From: an uncultured Christensenella sp.
GTDB taxonomy: Bacteria; Bacillota; Clostridia; Christensenellales; UBA3700
Direction of reading: 5' to 3'
Assembly (NCBI GenBank): GCA_910578245.1
Contig: CAJTPC010000003.1
Span: 1-64,000, forward strand
DNA: 64,000 bases
Part shown: positions 41,995 to 50,892 of the stretch, piece by piece
Position numbering within the stretch: position 1 is the first letter of the stretch
Layout of the letters: each line of letters begins with the position of its first letter
The notes under the pieces: generated by a model
What the model saw: only the letters and a program-made list of their open reading frames with translations
Told to the model about the DNA's origin: nothing
Database searches by the model: none
Made by a program: the position numbers and the translations under genes

Positions 41995-42672
41995 ATGTCA
42001 TCGCATTTAGGCAACAGTTGGGATGAAAAATTAGAGGGCGAGTTTTCGCAAGAATATTTCAAAGAGATACGCAAATTCTTGGTGGAGGAGTACAGTAATT
42101 TCAGAGTTTATCCGCCTATGAAAGAGATACTCTCGGCATTTGAGCATACTCCGTACGAGAACGTTAAGGTCGTCATATTGGGACAAGACCCTTATCATGG
42201 CTACGGACAGGCGCACGGCATGAGTTTTTCAGTACGCAAGGGAGTAAAGTGTCCGCCTTCGCTTGTTAATATTTACAAGGCGTTGGAATACGATCTCGGC
42301 ATACCGCAGAGCGATTGCGGAGATTTGACAGGTTGGGCAGACGAGGGAGTATTGCTTCTTAACACAGTTCTTACAGTGAGAGAGGGCAAACCGCAAAGTC
42401 ACGCCAACATAGGTTGGGAGAGATTTACAGACAGCGTTATCAAAATGATCAACGACAGTCCATATCCCACTGTCTTTATGCTGTGGGGCAATCCCGCTAA
42501 AGCAAAGGCAAAACTCATAGACGATTCAAAGCACCTTGTACTTAGATGCGTTCATCCTTCTCCGCTGTCTTTCTACAACGGTTTTTTGGAATGTAAGCAT
42601 TTCTCTAAAGCCAACGATTTTTTGCTCAAAAACGGCAGAACTCCAATAGATTGGAGCAGAAGAGGAGAATAA
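41995..42672 (+). CDS. ung: Uracil-DNA glycosylase, family 1
   Basis: A 225-residue base-excision repair enzyme that removes uracil from DNA. The water-activating motif GQDPYHGYGQAHG is at about 63-75, a Phe-containing FSVR follows, LLNTVLTV is near 120, and HPSPLSF near 190 is the DNA-intercalation loop with the catalytic His. Length matches the family. ATG 41995 has AAGGGAGA; a longer in-frame start upstream lacks one. Confidence 0.95.
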   Translation: MSSHLGNSWDEKLEGEFSQEYFKEIRKFLVEEYSNFRVYPPMKEILSAFEHTPYENVKVVILGQDPYHGYGQAHGMSFSVRKGVKCPPSLVNIYKALEYDLGIPQSDCGDLTGWADEGVLLLNTVLTVREGKPQSHANIGWERFTDSVIKMINDSPYPTVFMLWGNPAKAKAKLIDDSKHLVLRCVHPSPLSFYNGFLECKHFSKANDFLLKNGRTPIDWSRRGE

Positions 42673-42674
42673 AA

Positions 42675-42700
42675 AATACCCGACTCAACGTCGGGTATTT
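42675..42700. terminator. Shared terminator between convergent ung and the Nim-like gene
   Basis: AATACCCGAC and GTCGGGTATT, loop TCAAC, with A and T runs on both sides. Confidence 0.88.
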
Positions 42701-42710
42701 CATTCTTTGC

Positions 42711-43166
42711 TCATTTACGTCTTTTACCGTCGACGTCTTCTATGATTACTTTCCAAATAGCAGTAATCTTTAGACTTCTTGAAATTGCCTCGTCGAAGTT
42801 GGGCATATTGGCGGGAGTATGTCTTTGGCATATCGCTCTTAAAGCCGCGATCTTTTCGTTGTCGTCTAACACTTCAAAGATTTTACCGCGTATTATTGCG
42901 CTCTCGTATTTAGTAGTAAATTCGTCGGTGGGTCTAAGAGTGTCGCCCACGCAAGATATACATACTTGGTTGTTTTGTCTAAAGCAATCTATTTTTTTGC
43001 CCTCTTTCGCGCAATGGAAGTATATAACGTTGTCAATTCTTGCTATGCTCAACGGTATACAGTAGGGCATACCGTCGGTATCTATCGTTGAAAGAGTAGC
43101 CCACTCGCATTTATCCACAATATTTATTGCCCATTCTTTAGGCATCTGTCTGTCTTTCCTTCTCAT
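42711..43166 (-). CDS. Pyridoxamine 5'-phosphate oxidase-like flavoprotein (NimA family)
   Basis: A 151-residue FMN-binding split-barrel protein. CEWATLSTIDTDGMPYCIPL at about 22-41, IYFHCAKEGKKIDCFRQN near 60, and VCISCVGDTLRP match the 5-nitroimidazole-resistance (Nim)-like group. Most members reduce unknown small molecules, and drug resistance should not be assumed. ATG 43166 has AGGAGA. Confidence 0.87.
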   Translation of the reverse strand: MRRKDRQMPKEWAINIVDKCEWATLSTIDTDGMPYCIPLSIARIDNVIYFHCAKEGKKIDCFRQNNQVCISCVGDTLRPTDEFTTKYESAIIRGKIFEVLDDNEKIAALRAICQRHTPANMPNFDEAISRSLKITAIWKVIIEDVDGKRRK

Positions 43167-43293
43167 ACTATTCTCCTAAGAGCCTATGCGAATGCGATTG
43201 CGCAATCTTACTTTCGCAACCAATCGGCGTCTTTTATGAAAGTCTTATTGTTAATATTATGCTATTAAAAATTTTATCGGTCAAGTAAAAAAT

Positions 43294-44742
43294 TTACAGT
43301 TTTTTAAGCGCAGTCCTTTGCCATCTCTTGGATAGATAGAAAATTACCGATACGGTGGCGCCGATGACCCAGCCTATCGGCCAACTCCACCAAATGGAAA
43401 CGTAGGATAAATGGCAAGCTTTGACGAATATATAGCTCAATCCCACTCTTAAGACAAGGTCTGTCATTGTACTTGACGTAAATCCTGCCATATCTCCCGC
43501 GCCTCTGATAAAGCCGTCGAAAATTATCTTTATACACACGACTATATAGAATGGCGCAAGTATGTACAAAAACTGCGAGCCGATAGAAATAATCTCATCG
43601 TTTTGGTTACTGATAAAAGAACCGACAAGTTGTTTTGCAAATATCATATATACGCTCGTTGATACCAAGGCTATGACTATCATGCTGATGAGACCGCCTT
43701 TAAGACCTTCTTTTGCCCTGTCCAAGTGCTTTGCGCCGATATTTTGCGAAGTAAACGTGGCCATTGCGTTGGATATGGTCAAGAAAATGGAAATGATTAT
43801 ATAATTTATCTTGAATGCCGAGCCGTATGCCGATACAAGGTTAGCGTTGCTAAAGGAATTGACAAGACTTTGGACAAAGAGTTGACCTATTGATACGGTA
43901 GAGTTTTGCAGAATACTCGGCAAAGACATAAGCATTATACTTGACCAAATTGACAGCGAGAATATGGAATTTTCTTTCCAAGATTTTTTATTTGGACTGA
44001 CTTGCGCCTCGGAATTTGCTTCTTGACTTTGGTCTTCTTGACTTGCTGTCGCCTGATTAGCTTTTGGCAATTTGGATATATTGACGAGCAACAGTACCAA
44101 CGACACTGCGCTTGCTACGCCTTGCGCAAGGAAAGTGCCCCAAGCAAGTCCCTTTATTCCCATATTAAAGTACTTGACGAAAATTATATCTACGATTACG
44201 TTGAGTACAGTTGAGAAGATGAGTAAAAACAACGGCGTCTTGGAATTGCCGAGCGCTTGGAATATAGAACTTACTACGTTGTATACGAATAGGAATGTCA
44301 GTCCGTAAATATATATATTGAGATAGTCTACGCTTTGAGCAAAGACTTCCGGTCCCAAGTCCTCCGAATTCATTGCCGAAAGCAGAGGCTTGCAGGTAAA
44401 TGCTCCTATCAAAGTGAAGAGAAGAGCGAATACGAAGATGTTGATAAGAGCAGTGAGTATCGAAGTCTTGGCGCGGGAATATTGCTTAGCGCCGAATATT
44501 CTCGATATAACAACGCCGCCGCCCACGCCGAAACCGTTGCCAATTGCGATAAATACTACCGTCACGGGGTACGCCGAATTGACCGACGCTAAGGCTATGC
44601 CGTCGTCGTAGATAAAATTGCCGGCTATTAGCGAGTCAGCTATGTTGTAAAACTGTTGAAAAAGTACGGATATTATCATCGGTACGGCAAATGCGTACAA
44701 TACTTTTATCGGCTTACCTACCGACATATCTTTAGTAGCCAT
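43294..44742 (-). CDS. MATE family multidrug/toxin efflux transporter
   Basis: A 482-residue membrane protein with about twelve helices in two homologous halves. The N-terminus (IKVLYAFAVPMIISVLFQQF) and GNGFGVGGGVVISRIFGAKQ are typical of DinF/NorM-like clostridial MATE proteins, which exchange Na+ or H+ for organic cations. A Gln/Ser/Asn-rich linker of about 25 residues joins the halves near 235. ATG 44742 has GGAGGG. Substrate unknown. Confidence 0.9.
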   Translation of the reverse strand: MATKDMSVGKPIKVLYAFAVPMIISVLFQQFYNIADSLIAGNFIYDDGIALASVNSAYPVTVVFIAIGNGFGVGGGVVISRIFGAKQYSRAKTSILTALINIFVFALLFTLIGAFTCKPLLSAMNSEDLGPEVFAQSVDYLNIYIYGLTFLFVYNVVSSIFQALGNSKTPLFLLIFSTVLNVIVDIIFVKYFNMGIKGLAWGTFLAQGVASAVSLVLLLVNISKLPKANQATASQEDQSQEANSEAQVSPNKKSWKENSIFSLSIWSSIMLMSLPSILQNSTVSIGQLFVQSLVNSFSNANLVSAYGSAFKINYIIISIFLTISNAMATFTSQNIGAKHLDRAKEGLKGGLISMIVIALVSTSVYMIFAKQLVGSFISNQNDEIISIGSQFLYILAPFYIVVCIKIIFDGFIRGAGDMAGFTSSTMTDLVLRVGLSYIFVKACHLSYVSIWWSWPIGWVIGATVSVIFYLSKRWQRTALKKL

Positions 44743-44852
44743 AAAGCCCTCCGTAAATCTCGTAAGAAATTATCATATATGTTATACGCTTATTTAACTC
44801 AAAATGCAAGTAAAAAATTTTGAAAAAAATTTACATTTTCACAAATTCGCTA

Positions 44853-44881
44853 TTGAATATTGATTTTTAATATGGTATAAT
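44853..44881 (+). promoter_or_regulatory. Promoter of the glycogen cluster
   Basis: TTGAAT (44853-44858), 17-bp spacer, TATAAT (44876-44881). Upstream of glgB; glgC, glgD and glgA follow with short gaps. Confidence 0.65.
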
Positions 44882-44912
44882 TTGGATAAGTATGAAAAAG
44901 GAGAAAGAATAA

Positions 44913-46814
44913 TTGGACAAAAAAATACCGGTCTATCTCTTTCACGAGGGTACAAATTATGAGGCGTACAAGTTTATGTCTCCTCAACAAAGTCAAAAGG
45001 ACGGCAAAGACGGTTGGATTTTCAGAGTGTGGGCTCCGAATGCCAAGACTGTCAGCGTAGTAGGAGATTTTAACAACTGGGATAGAGAAGTAAACCCAAT
45101 GAGCAAAATCAGCGACGGTATATGGGAGGGCTTCGTAGAAGGTCTTAAGATATACGATATTTATAAATTCAGCGTAGAAACACAAGGGGGCAAGTTGAGG
45201 CTAAAAGCCGACCCGTACGCAAGACATAGCGAAACTTCGCCTGCCAACGCGTCAAAACTTTACGTGTCGTCTTTTAAGTGGACTGATAAGAGTTGGATTG
45301 CCGAAAGAGAAAATTTCGACGCTTTCCATAGCCCGATAAATATCTATGAGCTACATCTTGGCAGTTGGAGGAGATACGCCGACGGCAATATCCTCAACTA
45401 TCGCGACTTAGCAGACGAGCTTGTGCCGTATATCAAGAAAATGGGATACACTCACGTGGAGATTCTTCCAATTTGCGAATATCCTTACGAGGGTAGTTGG
45501 GGATACCAAGTTAGCGGTATGTTTGCTCCGACTTCGAGATACGGCGCGCCAGACGATTTCAAATACTTTATCAACAAATTGCACAAGAACAAAATCGGCG
45601 TAATACTCGATTGGGTATGCGCTCACTTCCCAAAGGACGCTTTTGGACTCTACGAGTTCGACGGTCAACCTTGTTACGAGTATTCCGATCCGCTCAAGCA
45701 AGAGCATAAGGAATGGGGTACGCGAGTGTTCGATTACGGCAGGAGAGAGGTGCATTCATTCCTTATTTCCTCAGCGGATTTTTGGGCAAGCGAGTACCAT
45801 GTCGACGGCATCAGAGTAGACGCGGTTGCGTCAATGTTGTATCTTGATTACGGTAGACGCAACGGAGAATGGCGTCCCAACGTAAGCGGCGGCAATTACA
45901 ACTTAGAGGCAATAGACTTCTTGCAAAAGCTAAATTCGCACATGCTTTCAAAATACAAGGGATTGCTCATGATTGCCGAAGAATCTACAGCGTTCCCCAA
46001 CGTGACCAAGCCGCCGCACGACAAAGGGCTTGGATTCAACTTCAAGTGGAATATGGGTTGGATGAACGATATGCTTTCATACGTATCGCTTGACCCGTTC
46101 TTTAGAAAAGACAATCACAACAAAGTTACTTTTTCAATTACTTACGCTTACAGCGAGAATTATATCTTACCGCTATCTCACGATGAAGTAGTACACGGCA
46201 AGTGTTCGCTTCTCAACAGAATGCCCGGCTCTTATATGGATAAGTTCAATTCGCTCAAAGCATTCTTTGGCTATACAATGGCTCACCCCGGTAAGAAATT
46301 GTTATTCATGGGCGGAGAATTCGGACAGTTTATCGAATGGGATTACAAAAAACAACTCGATTGGTTCTTGCTCGATTACGATTCTCACTCCAATTTGCAT
46401 GAGTTTGTAAAAGATCTCAACGCTTATTATCTTGCCAATAAAGAGATGTACTATCTCGATACAACGTACGATGGCTTTAAGTGGATATGCGTAGACGACA
46501 ACATTCAGAATATAGTTTCTTTCGTAAGAAGCGACGGCGAAGGGAATTATACTATCGCAGTAGTCAACTTCTCGCCAGTTAAGAGAGAAAATTACCGTAT
46601 GGGCGTACCGGAAAAGAGAGCGTATAAAGTCGTTCTCAACAGCGATGATAAGAAGTACGGCGGTGAGAGCGATAAGATGAGTTTTACTGCGCAAAAGGGT
46701 GAAATGCACGGATATCCGTATCATATAGAAATGACTATCCCCGGCAATAGCGTAATGTATATCGCGCCGTCGAGGAAAGGTAAGAAGCAAGAAAAAGAAA
46801 ATGCAAGCAAGTAA
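44913..46814 (+). CDS. glgB: 1,4-alpha-glucan branching enzyme
   Basis: A 633-residue GH13 enzyme that makes alpha-1,6 branches in glycogen. A CBM48 domain (FRVWAPNAKTVSVVGDFNNW) is at about 35-55. The catalytic barrel has DWVCAHFPKDAFGL near 229, the nucleophile Asp in GIRVDAVASM near 302, the acid Glu in LLMIAEESTA near 352, and LPLSHDEVVHGK near 413. The start is TTG 44913 behind AAGGAG. A short Lys-rich tail ends the protein. First gene of the glycogen operon. Confidence 0.95.
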   Translation: MDKKIPVYLFHEGTNYEAYKFMSPQQSQKDGKDGWIFRVWAPNAKTVSVVGDFNNWDREVNPMSKISDGIWEGFVEGLKIYDIYKFSVETQGGKLRLKADPYARHSETSPANASKLYVSSFKWTDKSWIAERENFDAFHSPINIYELHLGSWRRYADGNILNYRDLADELVPYIKKMGYTHVEILPICEYPYEGSWGYQVSGMFAPTSRYGAPDDFKYFINKLHKNKIGVILDWVCAHFPKDAFGLYEFDGQPCYEYSDPLKQEHKEWGTRVFDYGRREVHSFLISSADFWASEYHVDGIRVDAVASMLYLDYGRRNGEWRPNVSGGNYNLEAIDFLQKLNSHMLSKYKGLLMIAEESTAFPNVTKPPHDKGLGFNFKWNMGWMNDMLSYVSLDPFFRKDNHNKVTFSITYAYSENYILPLSHDEVVHGKCSLLNRMPGSYMDKFNSLKAFFGYTMAHPGKKLLFMGGEFGQFIEWDYKKQLDWFLLDYDSHSNLHEFVKDLNAYYLANKEMYYLDTTYDGFKWICVDDNIQNIVSFVRSDGEGNYTIAVVNFSPVKRENYRMGVPEKRAYKVVLNSDDKKYGGESDKMSFTAQKGEMHGYPYHIEMTIPGNSVMYIAPSRKGKKQEKENASK

Positions 46815-46863
46815 TAATAAATTTGCAATAATATAAACGCATATAAGGTATTTAGGAGGGAAA

Positions 46864-48057
46864 ATGCACAGTAATAAAAAAGAATGCATCGCCATGTTGT
46901 TGGCGGGCGGACAGGGTACTAGACTCTATTCTTTGACGAGAGATTTGGCAAAGCCTGCCGTATCATTTGGTGGAAAGTATAGGATTATTGACTTTCCGCT
47001 TTCAAACTGTATCAATTCAAACATAGACACGATAGGCGTGTTGACGCAATATAAACCTTTTGATCTCAATCAGTATATCGGCAACGGTCAGCCTTGGGAT
47101 CTCGACAGGCTCAACGGCGGAGTATTTGTCTTACCGCCGTATATGAAGGGCGAAACGTCCGATTGGTATAAGGGCACCGCAAACGCGATTTATCAGAACA
47201 TAGAATTTATCGATAAGTTTTCTCCCGAGTACGTTTTGGTACTTTCGGGCGACCATATTTATAAGATGGATTACGCGCAAATGCTGGCTTATCACAAAGA
47301 AAAGGGCGCAGACTGCACCATTGCCGTCATCAACGTATCTTTGGAAGAAGCGTCGAGATTTGGTATAATGAATACCAACGAGGATAATTCGGTATACGAA
47401 TTTGCAGAAAAGCCTCAACATCCAAAGTCCACAAATGCGTCTATGGGTATTTACATATTCAATTGGGCAAAACTCCGCAAATATCTAATAGAAGACGAAG
47501 AAGATAAGATGTCGCAAAACGACTTTGGAAAGAATATCATTCCAAAGATGCTTGCCGACGGACAAAAACTCTTTGCTTATAATTTCTCCGGATATTGGAA
47601 AGACGTAGGAACTATATCATCTCTTTGGGAAGCCAATATGGACGTACTCAACCTCGCAAGCGGTATAAATCTTGACGATAGCGCGTGGAAGATATACGCC
47701 AGAAATACCGCAGAGCCGCCGCATTTTGTCGGCAAGAACGCCGTGATACGCAATTCGCTTGTTACGGAAGGCTGTGAAATCAACGGTAAGGTCGAGAGGA
47801 GCGTCTTATCTACGGGCGTTGAGATTTGCGAGGGCGCAACGATACAAGATTCTACTATTATGCCTGGAGCAAAGATTTGCAAGGGCGCGGTAGTAAAATA
47901 CGCGATTGTCGGCAATAACGCAATCGTTGGAGAAAACGCGGTCGTTGGCGACACACAAGAAGGTATGGTGGACGGTCAGTGGCAAATCACCGTCGTGGGA
48001 CCTAACGCTGTAGTTGAAGCAAATCAAGTTGTGCCTGTCAAGGCAATGGTAGATTAG
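46864..48057 (+). CDS. glgC: Glucose-1-phosphate adenylyltransferase, catalytic subunit
   Basis: A 397-residue enzyme that makes ADP-glucose, the committed step of glycogen synthesis. [16 protein letters not shown] is the nucleotide-binding loop, followed by [31 protein letters not shown] near 122 carries the metal-binding Asp, and FAEKP near 180 the sugar site. The C-terminal third is a left-handed beta helix with hexapeptide repeats ([20 protein letters not shown]). AGGAGG is just upstream. Probably a GlgC-GlgD heterotetramer with the next product. Confidence 0.95.
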   Translation: MHSNKKECIAMLLAGGQGTRLYSLTRDLAKPAVSFGGKYRIIDFPLSNCINSNIDTIGVLTQYKPFDLNQYIGNGQPWDLDRLNGGVFVLPPYMKGETSDWYKGTANAIYQNIEFIDKFSPEYVLVLSGDHIYKMDYAQMLAYHKEKGADCTIAVINVSLEEASRFGIMNTNEDNSVYEFAEKPQHPKSTNASMGIYIFNWAKLRKYLIEDEEDKMSQNDFGKNIIPKMLADGQKLFAYNFSGYWKDVGTISSLWEANMDVLNLASGINLDDSAWKIYARNTAEPPHFVGKNAVIRNSLVTEGCEINGKVERSVLSTGVEICEGATIQDSTIMPGAKICKGAVVKYAIVGNNAIVGENAVVGDTQEGMVDGQWQITVVGPNAVVEANQVVPVKAMVD

Positions 48058-48069
48058 GAGGATAGGCAA

Positions 48070-49182
48070 ATGAACAACGCAATGAGTATAATTTTTGCAA
48101 GCGACAACGAATCGAAACTCAACGAATTGACATTGCATCGCACAACGGCGTCTTTGCCATTCGGCGGAAGATATAGATGTATTGACTTTGCTCTTTCCAA
48201 TCTTGTCAATAGCTCCATTACCACAATAGGAATAATAACTCGCAACAATTATTCTTCGCTTATGGACCATATCCGTATGGGTAGAGATTGGGATCTAAAT
48301 AGAAAGAACAGCGGTATTGCGGTATTCCCGCCGTACGCTTCCAATACTTCCACCAACGTTTTTAAGGGTAAGATAGAAGCTCTTTACGGCATACTCGATT
48401 ATTTAGAGAGTTCCGATGATGAGTACGTAGTAGTCACCAATAGCAATATTATCGCAAGTATCGATTTCGACGACGTATATGAAGCGCACGTCGCAAGCGG
48501 AGCGGATATAACTATGTTGACCTATACCGCTTGTCCCACGTCTTCGAGGAGAACCGTAGTAGAGAGCGACCCAAGCGGAAGAGTTAGGGGAATGAAGATA
48601 ACTCGCGATGCAGACGAAGAGGAGTACGAACTTGGATTGTTCTGCTACTTATTCAATAAAAAACAACTTATTCAACTTGTGACAGACAGTTATGAAAGAG
48701 GCAAGATAGACTTCGAAAGAGATATATTGCAAGCCAACATAGATATACTTAATATACATGCGTATAAGGTCAAAGGACACGCCGCGCTTATAGACGACGT
48801 CAAGTCGTATTACAGAGAGAGTATGGCAATCTTGGATTCTGATATAATGAACAGTCTTTTTGACAGCGCAGGCAAAGTATTTACAAAGGTTAAGGACAGT
48901 GTGCCTACCAGATACTGCAGCGGAGCAAAAGTCGTCAACAGCTTGATAGCAGACGGATGTAAAATCAACGGCAAAGTTGAAAATTCTATTCTCTTTCGTG
49001 GCGTAGTCGTTGAGGAGGGAGCAGAGGTAATCAATAGTATAGTAATGGAAGGCGGAAAGATTATGAAAGGATCTACGCTCAATTTTGCAATTACCGATAA
49101 AAACGTAACTGTAACTGAGGATAAGGCGCTCAGCGGTAGCGAAGCCTATCCCGTTGTTGTAGTAAAGAATAAGACAGTATAA
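48070..49182 (+). CDS. glgD: Glucose-1-phosphate adenylyltransferase regulatory subunit
   Basis: A 370-residue GlgC homologue that lacks the GGxGTRL loop; the N-terminus instead reads FASDNESKLNELTLHRTTAS, so it is expected to be non-catalytic and regulatory, as GlgD is in Bacillus and Clostridium. PFGGRYRCIDFALSNLVNSS and the C-terminal beta-helix (GCKINGKVENSILFRGVVVE) remain. It starts 13 bp after glgC with AGGAGG at its ribosome site. Confidence 0.92.
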   Translation: MNNAMSIIFASDNESKLNELTLHRTTASLPFGGRYRCIDFALSNLVNSSITTIGIITRNNYSSLMDHIRMGRDWDLNRKNSGIAVFPPYASNTSTNVFKGKIEALYGILDYLESSDDEYVVVTNSNIIASIDFDDVYEAHVASGADITMLTYTACPTSSRRTVVESDPSGRVRGMKITRDADEEEYELGLFCYLFNKKQLIQLVTDSYERGKIDFERDILQANIDILNIHAYKVKGHAALIDDVKSYYRESMAILDSDIMNSLFDSAGKVFTKVKDSVPTRYCSGAKVVNSLIADGCKINGKVENSILFRGVVVEEGAEVINSIVMEGGKIMKGSTLNFAITDKNVTVTEDKALSGSEAYPVVVVKNKTV

Positions 49183-49196
49183 AGGAGGACAGTATT

Positions 49197-50699
49197 ATGC
49201 CAGCCAAGACAACAAAAAAGACTTCAACTAGCAATGCAAAAGAAAAAATTACCAAGACAAAAATAGATTTTGGTAAAAAGATATTGTTTGCTTCGTCTGA
49301 AGCGGTGCCGTTTATAAAGACGGGTGGACTCGCAGACGTCGCCGGGGCGCTTCCTAAAGCGTTGGTAGACGGCGGAGTAGATTGCAGGGTAATTTTGCCG
49401 TTATATGCGGATATAAAGCAAGAATTAAAAGATAATATGATTTATATCGGCAATGTTTACGTTAATTTGGCTTGGCGCTATCAATACTGCGGTCTTTTCA
49501 AAGCCGAGATTGACGGGGTAACTTATTATCTGATTGACAATGAGTATTATTTCAAGAGAAGCGGACTTTACGGTTATTATGACGATGGGGAGCGATTTGC
49601 TTTCTTTGCCAAAGCCGTACTTGCAAGCATAAAACTTATGGGTGACTTCAAGCCGGATATAATACATTCTAACGACTGGCAGACTGCGTTGATACCCGTA
49701 TTCCTCGACGTATTCTTTAGAGGCGATGATTTATATAAAGATATCAAGACCGTATTTACAATTCACAACATAGAATTCCAAGGCAGATACAGCGGTTTTA
49801 TGTCGGGCGACGTATTGGGACTTCCCGAATGGGCAAGAGAGTACGTTGACTTTGACGGCGACGTCAACTATATGAAGGGCGGTATCGAGAGAGCCAACAA
49901 GGTTACTACGGTTTCGCAGACTTACGCTCAAGAGATACTTAATTCTTATTTTGGCTTTGGTATGAACAACATTCTCGTCAATAGACAGTTCAAACTTTCC
50001 GGAATTATCAACGGAATAGACGTTGAGGCTAACGACCCGAAGACGGATAAGTATGCATACCGTAATTATGACCTTGCGACCTTTGAATTAAAGGCGGAAA
50101 ACAAACTCGCTCTTCAAAAGGACTTGTCGCTTCCCGTCGATAAGAATATACCTATGATAGGTATGGTCGGCAGACTGACGCACCAAAAGGGGCTGGATTT
50201 GCTTTCGCCTATAATTACGAAAATCCTCGATATGGGCGTACAACTTGTTGTACTCGGTACGGGCGACTATAGATATGAAGAAATGTTGAGAGGCTGTCAG
50301 AGCAGATACCCCAACAACTTGCGCGCGCTCATAACTTTCTCATCGGAACTTGCCGGTAAGATTTATTGCGCAAGCGACATGTTCTTGATGCCTTCCAAGT
50401 TTGAGCCTTGCGGACTTTCGCAGATGATTGCTATGCGATACGGTTCTTTGCCTATCGTAAGAGAAACGGGCGGTCTAAAAGACACAGTTATTCCTTACGA
50501 TTACACAACGGGCAAGGGTACCGGCTTTACTTTCTATTCATACAACGCTCACGATTTGTTCAACGCTGTAGAGAGAGCTGTGGGATTGTATAGAGATTAC
50601 AAAGAAGATTGGCAAAAAATCGTAAACAACGCTATGACGCAAGATTTCAGTTGGAGAAATATAGCTCTTCGCTACGTGGATTTGTACAAAGAGTTGTAA
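49197..50699 (+). CDS. glgA: Glycogen synthase (ADP-glucose)
   Basis: A 500-residue GT5 glycosyltransferase. ILFASSEAVPFIKTGGLADV carries the KTGGL ADP-glucose motif near residue 42, HSNDWQTALIP is near 154, FTIHNIEFQG near 185, GMVGRLTHQKGLD near 325, and the C-terminal PSKFEPCGLSQM near 400 holds the catalytic Glu. A 25-residue Lys/Thr-rich N-terminal extension (PAKTTKKTSTSNAKEKITKT) is unusual, since the family normally starts two or three residues before the first strand. AAAGGAGG precedes ATG 49197. Confidence 0.94.
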   Translation: MPAKTTKKTSTSNAKEKITKTKIDFGKKILFASSEAVPFIKTGGLADVAGALPKALVDGGVDCRVILPLYADIKQELKDNMIYIGNVYVNLAWRYQYCGLFKAEIDGVTYYLIDNEYYFKRSGLYGYYDDGERFAFFAKAVLASIKLMGDFKPDIIHSNDWQTALIPVFLDVFFRGDDLYKDIKTVFTIHNIEFQGRYSGFMSGDVLGLPEWAREYVDFDGDVNYMKGGIERANKVTTVSQTYAQEILNSYFGFGMNNILVNRQFKLSGIINGIDVEANDPKTDKYAYRNYDLATFELKAENKLALQKDLSLPVDKNIPMIGMVGRLTHQKGLDLLSPIITKILDMGVQLVVLGTGDYRYEEMLRGCQSRYPNNLRALITFSSELAGKIYCASDMFLMPSKFEPCGLSQMIAMRYGSLPIVRETGGLKDTVIPYDYTTGKGTGFTFYSYNAHDLFNAVERAVGLYRDYKEDWQKIVNNAMTQDFSWRNIALRYVDLYKEL

Positions 50700-50892
50700 A
50701 AATTGTAAAAAAGTAGGTAAAAATTTATAAAATATTGATTTTATATAAAAAATATCTATTTAAGCGTGAAAAATGTGGCACAAAAGTAAAACATATGATA
50801 TAATTTTAGAGTAGTAAAATTGTTCAATCAGCGATTTATTCGTCGGATTGGACGATTTTGCCAATAATTATTACTTATTTTTGGAGAAAGTA

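Noticed and set aside
42711..43166. True nitroimidazole-resistance gene
   Set aside because: Only the fold is shown; most Nim-like proteins have other roles, so I keep a family-level call.
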